Part shown: one piece after another, positions 53,359-64,000 of the stretch
How positions within the stretch are numbered: the stretch's first letter is position 1
Layout: every line of letters starts with the position of its first letter
Origin: Lasiosphaeria ovina
Taxonomy: Eukaryota; Ascomycota; Sordariomycetes; Sordariales; Lasiosphaeriaceae
Length of the DNA: 64,000 nucleotides
Reading direction: 5' to 3'
NCBI GenBank assembly: GCA_033439765.1
Contig: JAULSN010000001.1
Coordinates: 5,084,001 to 5,148,000 of the forward strand
Notes under the pieces: generated by a model
Told to the model about the DNA's origin: nothing
Databases searched by the model: none
What the model saw: only the letters and a program-made list of their open reading frames with translations
Program-made: the position numbers and the translations under genes

Positions 53359-56300
53359 CGTGAATTATGGGAGGGGCCGTAGCCAGCGCTAGTCGTTTGA
53401 GGGGATCAACGAGGCCGGAGAAGTTATTTATTTTTTGAGGGACGAAAAGGCTTGTAGACTTTTCACGGGCGGGGGTATTCTTTTTCGTTCTTAAGTCCAA
53501 TCGAAGTGAAGTACAGGCCGAGAAGACAGCGCTATTGAAGAAAAACACTGCCAATCCAGACCATTGTGTAGACACTCAAAGGCGCCGATGTGACTGGCAA
53601 GGGTGAACAACAGGCGGCGGACAATAGGGTAGCTTGCGGCTTGTCTGCCTTTGACTGGAACAATCCACCCAACGTCAAACGAACGCTCCAGTAGCGTCTC
53701 GACGACTGCAAGACAAAGAAAGCGTCCAGGAAGGCCACGAGATTTCGACTCGCGTTGTTCTCGAGGTCGAGCGGTGATAAGACGCCAAAATATATCGTGA
53801 GAGTGATGTTTCGCTGTTCGGTAGCAGGCGCCGGGCCGATCGATAGTGGGGCTCCGGGCCGACCGATATCGTGAAAGGAAATGGCGAAGGGAGAGGCACC
53901 GAGCTTGTCGCAGTGGAAAAGGATTGCAATATAAGTCGTTGTATGCTGCCGGGCATTCGAACGAGCACACAATAATGTCGGTGTTGGTGGGGAGCGAAGA
54001 AGGCGGGTGCGGACGGCCGACAATGTATTCCAAGTGAGGGAATGTTGACTGGAGTTGGCAGCGAAAGTGAATGTGAATGTGGGAGGGAGCATGCGCGGCA
54101 GCTTCCCCGTCGAGAAAAAAAGAGCGTGATTCGACTTTGAATCAGAGTCCGAATAACCACCACAGACAGGCTGGGTGGAATTTAAGATGACGTCGAAGCG
54201 CCAGCAAACGAAGGGCAGGGAGAATGTTTGCGTCGATACTCGGCGGTAAATGGCTGGGGAATCTGAGTCACTGGACAAGACACAGCTCGACACCAAGATG
54301 GCTTGAGGAAGAAACAGAAAGACAGAACCGAGGAGAAGACGACGCAAGATAGAGGTAGAAGAAAAGAGATGGAACTGTCGTAACCTCGCATTTATGAGAC
54401 TGAATTGAGCAAAAAGACCGTGACCGGGCACCACGGCTCTCGCCGAACCCAGCCATTCCCCCCCTGAAAGGCAAACCGTACGACCCAAGAGCGACGCCAT
54501 CACGAAATGGCATGCGGATTCCAGCCCTCGCAGCACTTGCAGCTCAGGCTCACCCAACCGGGCCGCGTGGGGAGGGGGAGACCCAGGGGAAACCCAGCTG
54601 CCAAGTCAGCCCAGATCAGATGGGCCAGGTGTTCGTCGCCAGACTCGCCACTGCGTGAGATCCTACCAACACTGCAGATGCAGGCCTGGCCAGACAGGAA
54701 GAGGAGGGACTCGGACGTTGCTCTGGATTCAGGGGAAGAGCTTGGCCGTCAGCAAATAATAGGGTGCGGGGTGTTGAGGACTTTTGGCCGGTGGGTTCAA
54801 ACTTCGAGGCCGCCGCGGGACCTTGGGCTTCTGATTGGACCTTTGTTTGGGAGGGCGTTTCCCGCGCCCTGGCGGCGATCCCTGCTGGCCCAGTCGTGCA
54901 CCCGACCTGCTCCTCGGCCCGCGCCAAGCCCTGCAGGGGCATTGAGAAAAAGGGAGATGCAAACTCCATGCCTTCGTCCATAGGCCACAGTAATAAGTCA
55001 AGGACCAGTGGCTATCCGACTTGACACACACATTTACAGCTTTGCGATAGGCTGCTTTGCGGCCCAGACTTCCTAAAGCGTACTGAGTATATCCTGGGGC
55101 CGCATTTGCGTACCACCCCGTGTTATATTTTCACCGATGAGGCGGATATGTATGGCGCCGGCTGCTGGGACGCGGGACAAGTCAGTGAGCGTTCGTGCCA
55201 CAAATCGTTCGTTTTCTGCTGAGAGCACGGAGTGTCCCAGCTTCATCAGCAACAGGATTACGCAGGTGCGCATGTATACTGTGTAACACGGTATAAGTAA
55301 TCCCGGGAGCGGGGTGGAACTGGACACCCTTGATTCCGATCATTGAGGGTTGCAACCATATGATCTCGGGCGTCCGTGCCTGGCAATCAACGGCAGGGGA
55401 TCATTGTTGAGAGAAAAGGTGCAATTCTGGTGAACAGTCTTTATTCTTGACGTCCGTCTTCTTCTGTCATTCCCAGGTACCCAAGCAAGTATACAGTACT
55501 ACTCCTCCAAATTTGTGCTGTTCTGATGTTTTGTGGCTCAGGAGTTTCAGGACAGACTCCCGTCGACGACTCATGGATTCCTGTAAAACGAGTTGGTGGA
55601 ACTGCGAGACTTTTCATCCAAATTACTGAAAATCCGCTGTTAATATCCGAGTACGCATGCCATGGCACGTATTCGTTTTGATATTGCTCTTTTTACGGCC
55701 CCTGGTGCCGCTCCTTGATCATTCCCGGGGCATGAAACAACCCCATGGGTCCTTTGACAGGTTAAACAAACAACTTCGGGATCATCAAGTGCCCGTGTAA
55801 ATCCGAACAGGGCCTGTGGTATCATACCACGTAGGTTATGTCAACTGCATGTTTTGCCACGATATGGTGGACCCAGATCAAAGCCTTCAGATGATTTCGA
55901 AAGGACAGCCGACCTCGGTCAAGCCATACGGCAACACTTCAGAAACAAAATAAGGCCAGACTTGCATCAGCTTCGTATGTTTTAGTAAAGTTCAGATATA
56001 CTAACCTGGTATACGCAATGGCCAGAGACCTGGTTATTTTCACGTCCGTTGCTCGATGAAATGAAGGTGGTACACGGTGGTTCAACAGGCCAGGGCAAGC
56101 TCCACAACTGCCCGGTGGTTGTCATGAGCCACGACTTGGCGCTCCTTTGCCGCACTCGTCATGTGTCGTCTCCCATATGCAGGGCCCATGGGCTTTATAG
56201 TCAGAAATATGAGTAGGGGACATAATGGCTCTCGTGTCATTTGCTGCGGTATATGATCTAGCGGTCCTTGTGTTAGAGTTGCTGTTACTCAGATCCGGCA

Positions 56301-57636
56301 TATCACGTCAGACACAACACAACGCCCCGTTATTTTGGCACACCAAATCTAGTTGCTTACAACTCGTGTAACTGCCATTACCTCAGCGGTGGAAGAGACA
56401 GATTAAAGGGCAGGTGAGACGGGAGTAAAGAAACTCCAATAACCGCCTCCTTTTAGGGGGAGGTATGCGGGAGACACCGCGATCTCGGAGCTGGGTTTGT
56501 AGGAAAGTTGTGTGGTCTAGAGCTCGCAGGCTCTGAAGTTTGAAGGCATGAGCAAGGCCAATTTGCCTCTTTGGCTAGAAGGTGGTCTCAAATAGGTCTT
56601 GATAATCAGCGGTGGCCGCCGCCGACGACCCGGACGAGCCGCTGCATTGAGGGCCTTTGGTCGACCTTTGGCTGGCCTGCGACCCCGGGACAGGGCCTAG
56701 GAGCAGAAATCATCGACTCTCGTGGTCAGTCATAGCGCTGTGAAAGCAGGAATGGGGGGGGGGGGGGGGCATGGTCACTTAGCGAGATGAACGTGAGTGA
56801 AAGATAGGAGGTCATGTTGATGCCAACCCAAAGCCTCCCAGGCACAACTGCCTTGAATATCCTGCTCCCAAGCCAACAAGAAATATGGATACCAGCTCCA
56901 GCCCCGAGCAAACTAGATCGTCTTTCACCTGGCCACATAACTCGGCGGATACGACGTGGAGGCCCAGACACGAGCTGCCCTGGGAGATGTTAGCCAGCAG
57001 GGTGCAATGACTGAGAGAAGCAAACAGCCCATGCCCCACTCGCATTGAGCTTATACCATGATACATGATAGCATACTATGACGGGGCAGATAGAGCCCAG
57101 AAAGGCACTGCACCTTATTTGAAGAAGTCAAGGAATCCGTCATTTTCGAAGGCGACAAACTCTCGCCACTCTTAAAGCAAACAGGAAGAAATTAGTAAGA
57201 TCTTAGGGTTAGTTTGTAAGGATTTGAGCAGGAAGGCCACTCTACCTCATCAAGGAATCAAGAACCATTGAAAGCGAGGATGTGAGAATGGAAAATTGTA
57301 GGTGTAACTGCCGAGGGGGTTCAGCTGTGAGGTTGGATAAGGTCATAGCTTCGAATGCTTCTAAAAAGCGTTGTTAGTCTGAGGATAAATGTACCGTGCT
57401 AACACAGTATGGACACAGTGCCTCCCCAGCGCCCGGAAATTTCCATAGTCGTCGGCTGGCACATGAAGCTGCCAAGCGGGCAATCGCGAAAGCACTCACT
57501 CACAAACTGCATCCGACGACCCGCGAGCTGCCTGCGCGCCAAACGAGAGCACACAGAGAGCGAGTGTGCGCGACCGACGAGGCTTCCACCACATACCCCT
57601 TTCAGCGCCAATTGAGTGCCAAGGGCTCCTGCGACC
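53359..57636. other. 4.3-kb region without a recognised gene
   Basis: The largest gap in the window, between the starts of the ferric reductase (-) and MIC19 (+). The first 1.2 kb is CT-rich on the minus strand, with few stops and long chance frames (up to 341 codons, 53532-54557). There is a G16 run at 56754-56769. The rest shows no conserved motif, RNA gene or transposon signature. It probably holds two promoters and perhaps decayed sequence. Confidence 0.45.
56754..56769. repeat. G16 homopolymer
   Basis: 16 consecutive G in the intergenic region before MIC19. Confidence 0.85.
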
Positions 57637-58342
57637 ATGGGTTCGAGCTCATCCAAGCCGTCCTCGACGAGCTCCAGCCCGCTGGTTTGGAAAGCGTACG
57701 TCCTTGCGCCATCAAGCCGCCGCCAGGCAGGATTGAACGTGCAGAACGTGCATGATCTTATGCTGATATCAATTCTTCTTTCTGCAGATCCTCTGATCTT
57801 GTCGAGGCCCTCGAAGCGAGTCCTGAGGTAAATATTTACCTAGCAAAGACCAACCGATCACACCTCTGCCCAAACCCGTGTCAACCCGTCTCGGACCCTA
57901 CCTAGACACCAATTGGACCTATCAGCTAATACAGTCTGCTCTTCCCTCCTTACAGACCAACGTATCCCGCAAGCAGGGCGTCGAGCTCGAGATCCAGGCG
58001 CGCGTGGCGGCCGAGCTGAAGAGGCTACAGAAGGCCGAGGCGGCGGCGCTCAAGGACGCGCAGGAGAAGCTGTCGGCTGCCAGGAAGCAGGCCGGGACAG
58101 AGGACCAGAGCGGGCCCAGCCGGCACGTCGTGTCCAAGGAGGTGGCGGCGCTGCACGCGAAGCTCGTCGAGCGCAGGAAGGTGCGGGACCTGCCCGAGGG
58201 CGTCGAGGCGGCGCGCGGCGAGGTCGTGCGCTGCCTGCGCGAGAACGACCGGCGGCCGCTCGACTGCTGGCGCGAGGTCGAGCAGTTCAAGGAGGAGGTG
58301 CGGAGGCTCGAAAAGGGATGGGTCGATAAGGTCGTGAGCTGA
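57637..58342 (+). CDS. MIC19: MICOS subunit Mic19 (Aim13)
   Basis: Three exons: 57637-57695, 57788-57827 and 57956-58342, with introns 57696-57787 (GTACGT...CAG) and 57828-57955 (GTAAAT...CAG). The product is 161 residues. The N-terminus MGSSSSKPSS has Gly2 and Ser6, a myristoylation signal, as in yeast Aim13/Mic19 (MGSNTSK). A charged coiled-coil middle (VAAELKRLQKAEAAALKDAQ) follows. The C-terminus has one C-x10-C pair (C126, C137) in RCLRENDRRPLDCWREVEQF. It aligns with the single CHCH pair of yeast Mic19 (CLLANKGKPLNCYEEMEEF). Mic19 sits on the intermembrane-space face of the inner membrane and bridges Mic60 and Mic10 parts of MICOS at cristae junctions. The ATG was chosen for the myristoylation motif and splice continuity. 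Length matches the fungal family. Confidence 0.88.
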
Positions 58343-58672
58343 GGAGAGTCTGTCAGAGGGCGACAGGACAACACGGGCAAAAGGGTGAGGGATGCGCGGC
58401 ATGACGGGGACGAGACTTGTGTGTGTACGACGACTTTGGCTTGCGGCTTTGACGTATTCCGCAGGCCAGGGTCTTTGCTACTATTACGAAGAAACTACTG
58501 TGTATATCATCAATGGGAGGCTTGCTTGAGGTCCTGGCATAGACAAACAGGGAGGGAAACTTTCGGCATTCATCATCACAGAACGAGTGAGCGTCAGAGA
58601 GAAACGAAGAAGAAAGACGGAATCGATACTGCAAGGTTTTGTGATTGATGCTCCTTGTCTACTGCGCAATTG
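58343..58672. other. Convergent intergenic region
   Basis: 330 bp between the 3' ends of MIC19 (+) and TYW3 (-). Nothing distinct is visible. Confidence 0.45.
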
Positions 58673-59885
58673 TTAGAGAAGGTCGGGTTGATGTAAGATG
58701 ACGCCTAGCACTGGGATATTTGACGCCATCTCTTTCTCCCCTTCCTCCTGCTGCTGCTTCTTAAGCTGGTCTCTCCTCCTCAAGCCCTCCTCTCTCTTGC
58801 GTTCCCTGCGGACTTCGGCGTCTTCCCACTCTCCTCCCGCCTCCTTAGATAGAGGCGCCGCGAACGCCGCTCGCAGAGCCGCCTGGAAACGGGCTATCCG
58901 TTTCTCGTTCTCCACAAACCGCTCGTTGGCGATCCGCGCGAGCAGCCGCAAGTACACCGGGCTCACAAGGCAGTAGCGTTGGCCGTCCGTCTCCTCGGCT
59001 CCGATCAGTGACTCGAACGACAGCCCCATGCACCGCACTGCCACCATGGGCGAGGCTTCGTCCTCGGGCTGTTGCTGCTGCTGGCTCCTCTGCCCCCGGC
59101 CGAGCAGGCTGACGGCGCCTGTCTCGCGGAACCCGGCTTCCATTCCCGCCTGGATCACCAGCTGCGCGTGCTCATGCGACGCCGTCAAGACGTGCAGTAT
59201 CTACACTGTAGTCAGAGACTCGTTCCCAAAAATGTGAAACGGGTTGGTTAAGAACAGAGCGGACACGACTGACCATGGGCTCGAACTTGAAGTGAATCAG
59301 CCTAGACGCGGCACCGACGTCTCCCTTGTCCTCTACTACACGTTCCAGCGAGAGCAGCCGCGCTGTCGCCGACGCCGCAGCCTCGTCACCGCTACCGAGG
59401 CCGAGCAGCGCCGCGTAGATCTCGCCGTCGTCGCTCCCGTCGCCGGCAAACACCAGCGGGTCGTGCGACACAAACAGCCACTGCCCGCCGCCCTTCCCGC
59501 CGCCCGCCGACGAGCCGCTGCCGGCCGGCGCCCGCTCGAGCCCATCGTCGTCGTCCTCCTCCATAACGGCAGCAGCAACACCGTCCCCGCAGCCATCAGC
59601 AGCAGCCTCTCCCCCCGGCCTCGCACTAGCGAGGACCGCCCCTGCGCTCTTCGCCTTATTCGTCTTTCTGCCCTCGAGGTAGACGCTCGCGCGCCCCGCG
59701 CAGCTGCTCGTGGTCACGAGTCCCGCGCAGCCGTTGATCTCGCCAATGAGCTGGCGAATGCCGGCGTCGACGGAGCCCTTGGGCGAGGCGTCCGCGTAGT
59801 CTGCGTCGGGCACGGCCAGCTGGCTGAGGATCCTGGCCTTTTTCCTGGCGAAGGTCTCTCGCGACGGCGGCAAGGTCATGACCAT
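58673..59885 (-). CDS. TYW3: tRNA wybutosine-synthesizing protein Tyw3
   Basis: Two exons on the minus strand, 59885-59274 and 59200-58673. The intron at 59201-59273 has a GTCAGT donor and TAG acceptor. The product is 379 residues. It methylates the yW-86 intermediate of wybutosine at position 37 of tRNA-Phe using S-adenosylmethionine. Conserved Tyw3 elements are SFxxRKxxxL-like FARKKARILSQL at the start and LVTTSSCAGRASVY (S60-S61-C62-A63-G64-R65). WLFVSHDP, FKFEPMILHV, and later ESGFRExG-like EAGFRETG also fit. The region between SVYLEG and WLFVSHDP contains a long Gly/Ala/Asp-rich insert. The C-terminus has a Glu/Lys/Arg-rich coiled coil. A second ATG two codons in (residue 3) is an equally likely start. 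A GTGACGTCACGTG element lies about 155 bp upstream. Confidence 0.9.
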
Positions 59886-60660
59886 GCTTTTTATTGAAAT
59901 TTTCCTGAGAGTGGCGGAGATTTTTGAAAACTTTGTGGAAAATGAGAAATTGTATGTCTTGCCTGCCTATATCATTATGGCGATGTTGTTGTTATGTTTT
60001 GGGTCTGGTGTTGAAAAAGTTGAGACTCCTAGAGAGAGTGACGTCACGTGAATGCACTCTCTCCTTTTGACTCCTTTCCCGCCTTCCCAGGCGGGCTTTG
60101 GAGGGGATTTTAAGGTGTTTTCCTTACCACAACTCATCAAAATGCTGCAGGATCAAAACGGAACGCCAACATTTTAGTCTAGCAACAGGACCTAGAAAAT
60201 AAACACATACATCAGACATACGTCTACACCACATCACCATCTCGACGGTGACTGTCATTTCGCAGGTTCCTCATCTCAGTAAAAAAAAGGGGGCCGCCGC
60301 GCCCGTCTATTAGTTCATTATCTAGATGAAATAAGCCAACTCAATGTCCTCCAAACAAGAGTTATAAAATACGCTGATCGCTTCAGGTTCTTCCCAGCAC
60401 AAGCGCTGCTGCCCGCTGTAACCACACGTGGCCGAGGGTATATGATATGATGGATCCAAACATTACGTACAACATACATGAGGGGGCCAGACCAGCGTAA
60501 AACACTAACCCCCCCGTCTAGTTGTCCTGGTGGACAGTAGTCTGTGGCCTCGCCCACCTGCGAGTAACGCCGTGAAAACAACAAAGTAAATGCGCAGCCA
60601 AGACAGATCGAAAGTAAAAAACAAGGAAAGTGATTGTGTACAGGGAGGTGAAATAATATG
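59886..60660. other. TYW3 promoter and ERF2 3' region
   Basis: This holds the promoter of TYW3 and the 3' UTR of ERF2. It contains the TGACGTCACGTG element at 60039-60050. No gene seen. Confidence 0.5.
60039..60050. promoter_or_regulatory. Overlapping CRE and E-box (TGACGTCACGTG)
   Basis: TGACGTCA, the palindromic CRE/ATF site, overlaps CACGTG, the bHLH/Cbf1-type E-box, by two bases. It lies about 155 bp upstream of the TYW3 start. Both are perfect core sites; binding is not shown. Confidence 0.5.
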
Positions 60661-62729
60661 TCACACTCCCGACGTGGGCGCTGGATTGCGCAGGGACATA
60701 GGCCCAAGAAAGCCGGGCTGACTGTTCGGCTGCTTGACGTCTTGCATCTCCATGCCCTCTTTCGAGTCTGACCGTCCGGCACCCCGATGATCGCTGAATC
60801 GTTGGTCGCCCTGTTGGAACTTGTTCTTAAAACCGTAGTACGTGGGCGGCCGTGGTCGACAGAGAACAACGATCCAGTTTTTCAGCCAGCTGCTTTGTGT
60901 GAAGGCCCGATATCTATCCTTCTTGAGGAACTTGTGCGAGTTGAGGTACTCGCGCGTCGTCTCGCCCCTGGCCATCAAGAAAATGTGGTAGCCAGTAAGC
61001 GCAGCGGGGTAAATAAAGCCAATGAAGCCGTAGATAACCATGGCAAAAGGAACCCGGAAATGGTCGATAGCTTCCCCGGTTGAGACGCCTTGCTGGTTTG
61101 CGTAGACAAAGATCTGCGCAAGGCAGACCCCACTCAAGAAGAGCGAGAGAAAAGTCGAAGAGACAAGAAACGCGGCAAAATAGCGATAGTTGCGTCGACC
61201 CACGCAGTTGTTGATCCACACGCAGTGGTGATCCTGCGTCTCAACGCAGTTGTCGCAAAGCCGGCAATGGTGGGCGCGCAGGGGCCGCCAGATGTTGCAC
61301 GTCTTGCAGTATTTAGTAGGGACTTCCATCGCCGCAGTTGACTTCTCCCAGGACCTGACCAATGCCCAGTCGTTAGTAGGAGGACCGAGTCTCAGAGGGT
61401 CTTCGTCCTCATCTGGCGGAGGAAACCGGTGCAGGTTTCGGGGCAGGATCTAGAAGAATGTAAGCGCTCAGCACAAAGTCGTGGCTACCCATGGGGGAAA
61501 CTTACTCCAGGATCCGTGACCGAGGCATGAAAGAACGAAGATATGGAGATGTAGAAGGCATAAGCAAATATGATCGGTATCGCCGGCGAGATGTTATTCC
61601 AGATCCACGGCGCCGAGAAAACAAAGAACAGAATGCTGGGAAGGACAACGAGAGATCCCGTCGCAATGTTGATTGGCCGGTGTTTTGTGTTTTGCGCTCG
61701 CCCGCCCAAGAAGAAGACGGTATTGCCCTCGAAATATTCATAGTTGCGGCCGAGCTTCGTCTTTTCATTGTCCGGTTTCGGCTGAACGTTCCCGTCCCGG
61801 CTTTGGGGCGGGAGGTGAGGGGAGGAAGCAATGGATTCCAGCTTCTCGCCCCCTTGGATTTCACGGTTGGAGCCATCATGGGACTCGATTCTTCCCGGCA
61901 GAAGGAAGCTAGATCGGAAAGATCGAGGCGTGCGGATAGGAGATGGTACGTTGCCTCCCAGCTTATAGTTCTTGTCCACGTTGACGGTGAGGTTATTCCC
62001 ACTGCCTGGCTTCCTCTGCAGAGGCCGTACGCTATCAGTTACGCTTGCTGCAGCGTTGTGGCCGTGTGTTGGGCTTGTATTGGCCGTGATGCGGCCCATG
62101 GTCTCTTGCTCCGTCACTTCGGTGCCCCGGGATGGCGGCGGTCGCATCTCCCCCCCCTCCGCGATCTGCCCTTCGAGGCGCGCGTTGAGGCTCGACAGAA
62201 GACTGTGTCGAGCAGGGTTGCTGCTCTCGCCCCCGGTCGCAGCCGGCTCCGATTCTTGCTGACGGCTCATAGTTGTCGGCCTCGAAGCACCTCGCTGCGC
62301 CTGTAATCTCTGAGAGCTCATAGGTCGGAAGAATGCATGCGACGTGAGCGAAGGAACGTGGCTTCGGCTTGTTGAGCTTGCAGGGCGGGCTCCAAGCGAA
62401 GCGCTCGTGACACTCCCAGAGACGCTACCTCGCTTGCCCGAAAGTCCTCGGCGGAGGGGGGCCGATGGGTTCCAAGGGCTCCTTGATGAAATGGCCGTCC
62501 GGGCCGTCCCGGGTCGAGACTGGCCGTCCGAGTAGAATGCGCTCTTCCTCTGACCCCCGGCACCACCTCGTTGCGCCTCAGCATCCCCGCCGTCGTCGGT
62601 CGCAATGTCTGTCATTCTCGAAGATATTATGCTTGGAGCACCGCCAATCTCGGATCGCGGGAATTGGGGGAAGCTGTCATCGTTGGTGCTGGAAGACGTG
62701 GCCCGCTCGGGCTCTTCGCCGGACGCCAT
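60661..62729 (-). CDS. ERF2: DHHC palmitoyltransferase Erf2
   Basis: Two exons on the minus strand, 62729-61506 and 61449-60661, with an intron at 61450-61505 (GTAAGT...TAG, 56 nt). The product is 670 residues. The DHHC cysteine-rich domain is complete: [36 protein letters not shown] and VGRRNYRYF, with the active DHHC at about 481-484. Four membrane helices are visible, two before ([36 protein letters not shown]) and two after the domain. Residues 1-300 are Ser/Arg/Pro-rich and probably disordered; this long N-terminus is typical of filamentous fungi. [18 protein letters not shown] precedes the first helix, a strong Erf2 signature. Erf2 with Erf4 palmitoylates Ras at the endoplasmic reticulum or Golgi. 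The start is the first ATG of the frame; an upstream TTG was not used. Confidence 0.93.
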
Positions 62730-63807
62730 GGTGGCTGCCGTCAGCCTGCCCGGCTTCGTTCGGTTCAATCGCGGATTGTGTTATGCGCTGCGTTTCAGTG
62801 GTTGTTGTGGCCCACGGTCAAGTGTGGCCAAGCGGCAGCGAGCAAAAATGTCCAAAAAGAGCCACGGAAGAAGGAGATCGCTAGGTGCGGCGGGCAGAAA
62901 GTGTGGTTGAAGTGTGGTATCGTGATCGCAAGGGGTCCGGGCGCGTCGCTCGCACACGGGACTCGAAATGACTGTAGGTATCCGTACCGCCCATGTTGCT
63001 CCACAATGAGCCAGTATTCTGCGTTGACGTCGTCGGCGTCCTTGAGGCAATGATGTAATGAGTGATTAAGAGAAGCGAAATGGGCAAAATTTGCAGAAAG
63101 GAAGAGAATGTAATGGCCCCAAACGGGCAGAATGCGAAGTCAGTGCCGCACTTGTCTTGACGACGAGACCAGGCAGTGTGGTGTCTGGTCTCTTTTTTTT
63201 CTTTTGGCGTGGCGATCCAAGGCCGCTCACTGGCTACCTGCGTGTGGTCGCATCGGCACAGTCATTTCTTTTTTCGGATTACAGTGTCCCAAGTTACCCC
63301 TGAACCAGTTCCTCCACCACAAATGCGTGGGGCGGCAGGTCCCATCATGGAAAAGCCACCTCCAAGTATGGAAATTGCGTCTTTCGTTCATACAGTGTAG
63401 ATAGTGCACTTTATTATAGTGGCTGTAGTAATGACATAGTGACAAAGAAAATACATTTTCCGTCTCGACTGGGCTGACATATTTTAGCCTATCATTCGCT
63501 CCCGACAACGTTGGCAAGATCGGCTTTACGTCTCCTTCCATGTATGGAAACCACGTGACAATGGTTGGCAGCTGACAACGGCCGATGCCCCTCATCTGGG
63601 CCGTTCAGATCTGATTGGCCAATGCGTAACTGGTGGGCCAGGCCGCCTAGCCTTAGGCTTGGCTGCCCTGTTGACGAAATCATACGAGTCGGCCCTCCAA
63701 GCTCCATCATCGTCACCAACAGCGCCGCTCCCTCGAAAGCATTTCGGCACACCGAGCCCCGAGCCCCGAGCCCCGAACCCGTCTTAATACACACATACGC
63801 AGCAGCG
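62730..63807. other. Divergent promoter region
   Basis: 1.1 kb between the starts of ERF2 (-) and the small mitochondrial protein gene (+). Just before the latter, three perfect tandem copies of GAGCCCC lie at 63754-63774. No gene seen. Confidence 0.5.
63754..63774 (+). repeat. Three tandem GAGCCCC units
   Basis: Three 7-bp copies ending 33 bp before the start codon of the last gene, probably in its 5' leader. Confidence 0.75.
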
Positions 63808-64000
63808 ATGGCTTCTATCATTGCCCGTCGTGCCTTCACGACCACCGCTCGCCGGTTGGCGCCCACGGGCGAGCAGGCGCTGAGCTCCGAGAGCAAGAAG
63901 AACCCCGAGATCATGGTGCGTGAATATTGCTCGGCCCTGTGCGACGCCTACGGCACTATCTTTTGCGACAGATTCCAGAATACTGGGACAGGGAGTGCTG
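63808..64000 (+). CDS. Small mitochondrial protein, 5' part
   Basis: The gene runs past the window edge. Exon 1 (63808-63915) encodes MASIIARRAFTTTARRLAPT and ends NPEIM at a GTGCGT donor. The N-terminus has repeated Arg, Ser/Thr and no acids, the form of a mitochondrial presequence. The acceptor is one of several AG sites near 63972-63993, so the next residues are uncertain; a hydrophobic segment may follow outside the window. I do not recognise the family. Such short proteins with a presequence and one membrane helix are common in the inner membrane. Confidence 0.6.
   Translation, partial: MASIIARRAFTTTARRLAPTGEQALSSESKKNPEIMVREYCSALCDAYGTIFCDRFQNTGTGSA

Noticed and set aside
53532..54557. 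341-codon open frame on the minus strand
   Set aside because: It has no domain, signal or splice logic, and adjacent frames are also long. A CT-rich leader lacks stops by composition.
56446..56463. Small hairpin CCTCC...GGAGG
   Set aside because: A five-base stem is expected by chance, and rho-independent terminators do not apply in a fungal nucleus.
61491..62306. 271-codon open frame on the plus strand
   Set aside because: Antisense to the low-complexity Ser/Arg-rich part of ERF2, with no motif.

Overview
This window is nuclear DNA of a filamentous ascomycete, most likely Sordariomycetes and probably Sordariales. Genes carry many short introns (about 55-140 bases) with GTRNGT donors, CTAAC/CTGAC-like branch points and YAG acceptors. 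Intergenic spaces are long (0.3-4.3 kb) and rich in homopolymers and CT/GA tracts. The proteins are fungal single-copy families (Nse3, Sls1, Isd11, Mic19, Tyw3, Erf2, Kap95). I see no tRNA, rRNA, CRISPR array or telomere repeat. Exon boundaries were assigned by hand from splice signals and reading phase; none has transcript support.

Layout. 1-9 kb: the 3' end of an ABC1/UbiB atypical kinase gene (+), a long C/T-rich leader, a divergent septin-family GTPase (+) and an uncharacterised Cys-rich zinc protein (-). 9-17.4 kb: SF3b10 splicing factor (+), Nse3/MAGE subunit of SMC5/6 (-), Sls1 mitochondrial inner-membrane protein (+), and the intron-rich EF-1alpha gene (-). 20-27.6 kb: phosphoserine phosphatase (-) and PAPS reductase (+) in divergent orientation, then a secreted two-domain fasciclin protein (+). 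28.5-47 kb: six genes in a row on the minus strand: an uncharacterised 767-residue nuclear-type protein, Isd11 (LYR), a 10-exon Zn2Cys6 transcription factor, importin beta (Kap95) and 2-isopropylmalate synthase are five, followed after the transposon by a ferric reductase. 57.6-64 kb: Mic19 (+), Tyw3 (-), the DHHC palmitoyltransferase Erf2 (-) and the start of a small mitochondrial protein gene (+).

The most unusual region is 47,623-49,996, between the leucine gene and the ferric reductase. It is a 2.37-kb element with perfect 38-bp terminal inverted repeats and no transposase. Its subterminal arrays of degenerate minisatellite units lie in opposite orientations, as in foldback transposons. 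A second 443-bp TA-flanked MITE with 45-bp inverted repeats sits inside it.

Functionally the genes are housekeeping. Several act in mitochondria: the ABC1 kinase, Sls1, Isd11, Mic19 and the last partial gene. Two amino-acid/sulfur genes (serB, PAPS reductase) both supply precursors of cysteine, and the leucine gene has a cross-pathway-control type TGAGTCA site upstream. Several coding exons are very small (3, 5, 8, 10 and 12 nt), which automated gene finders commonly miss.
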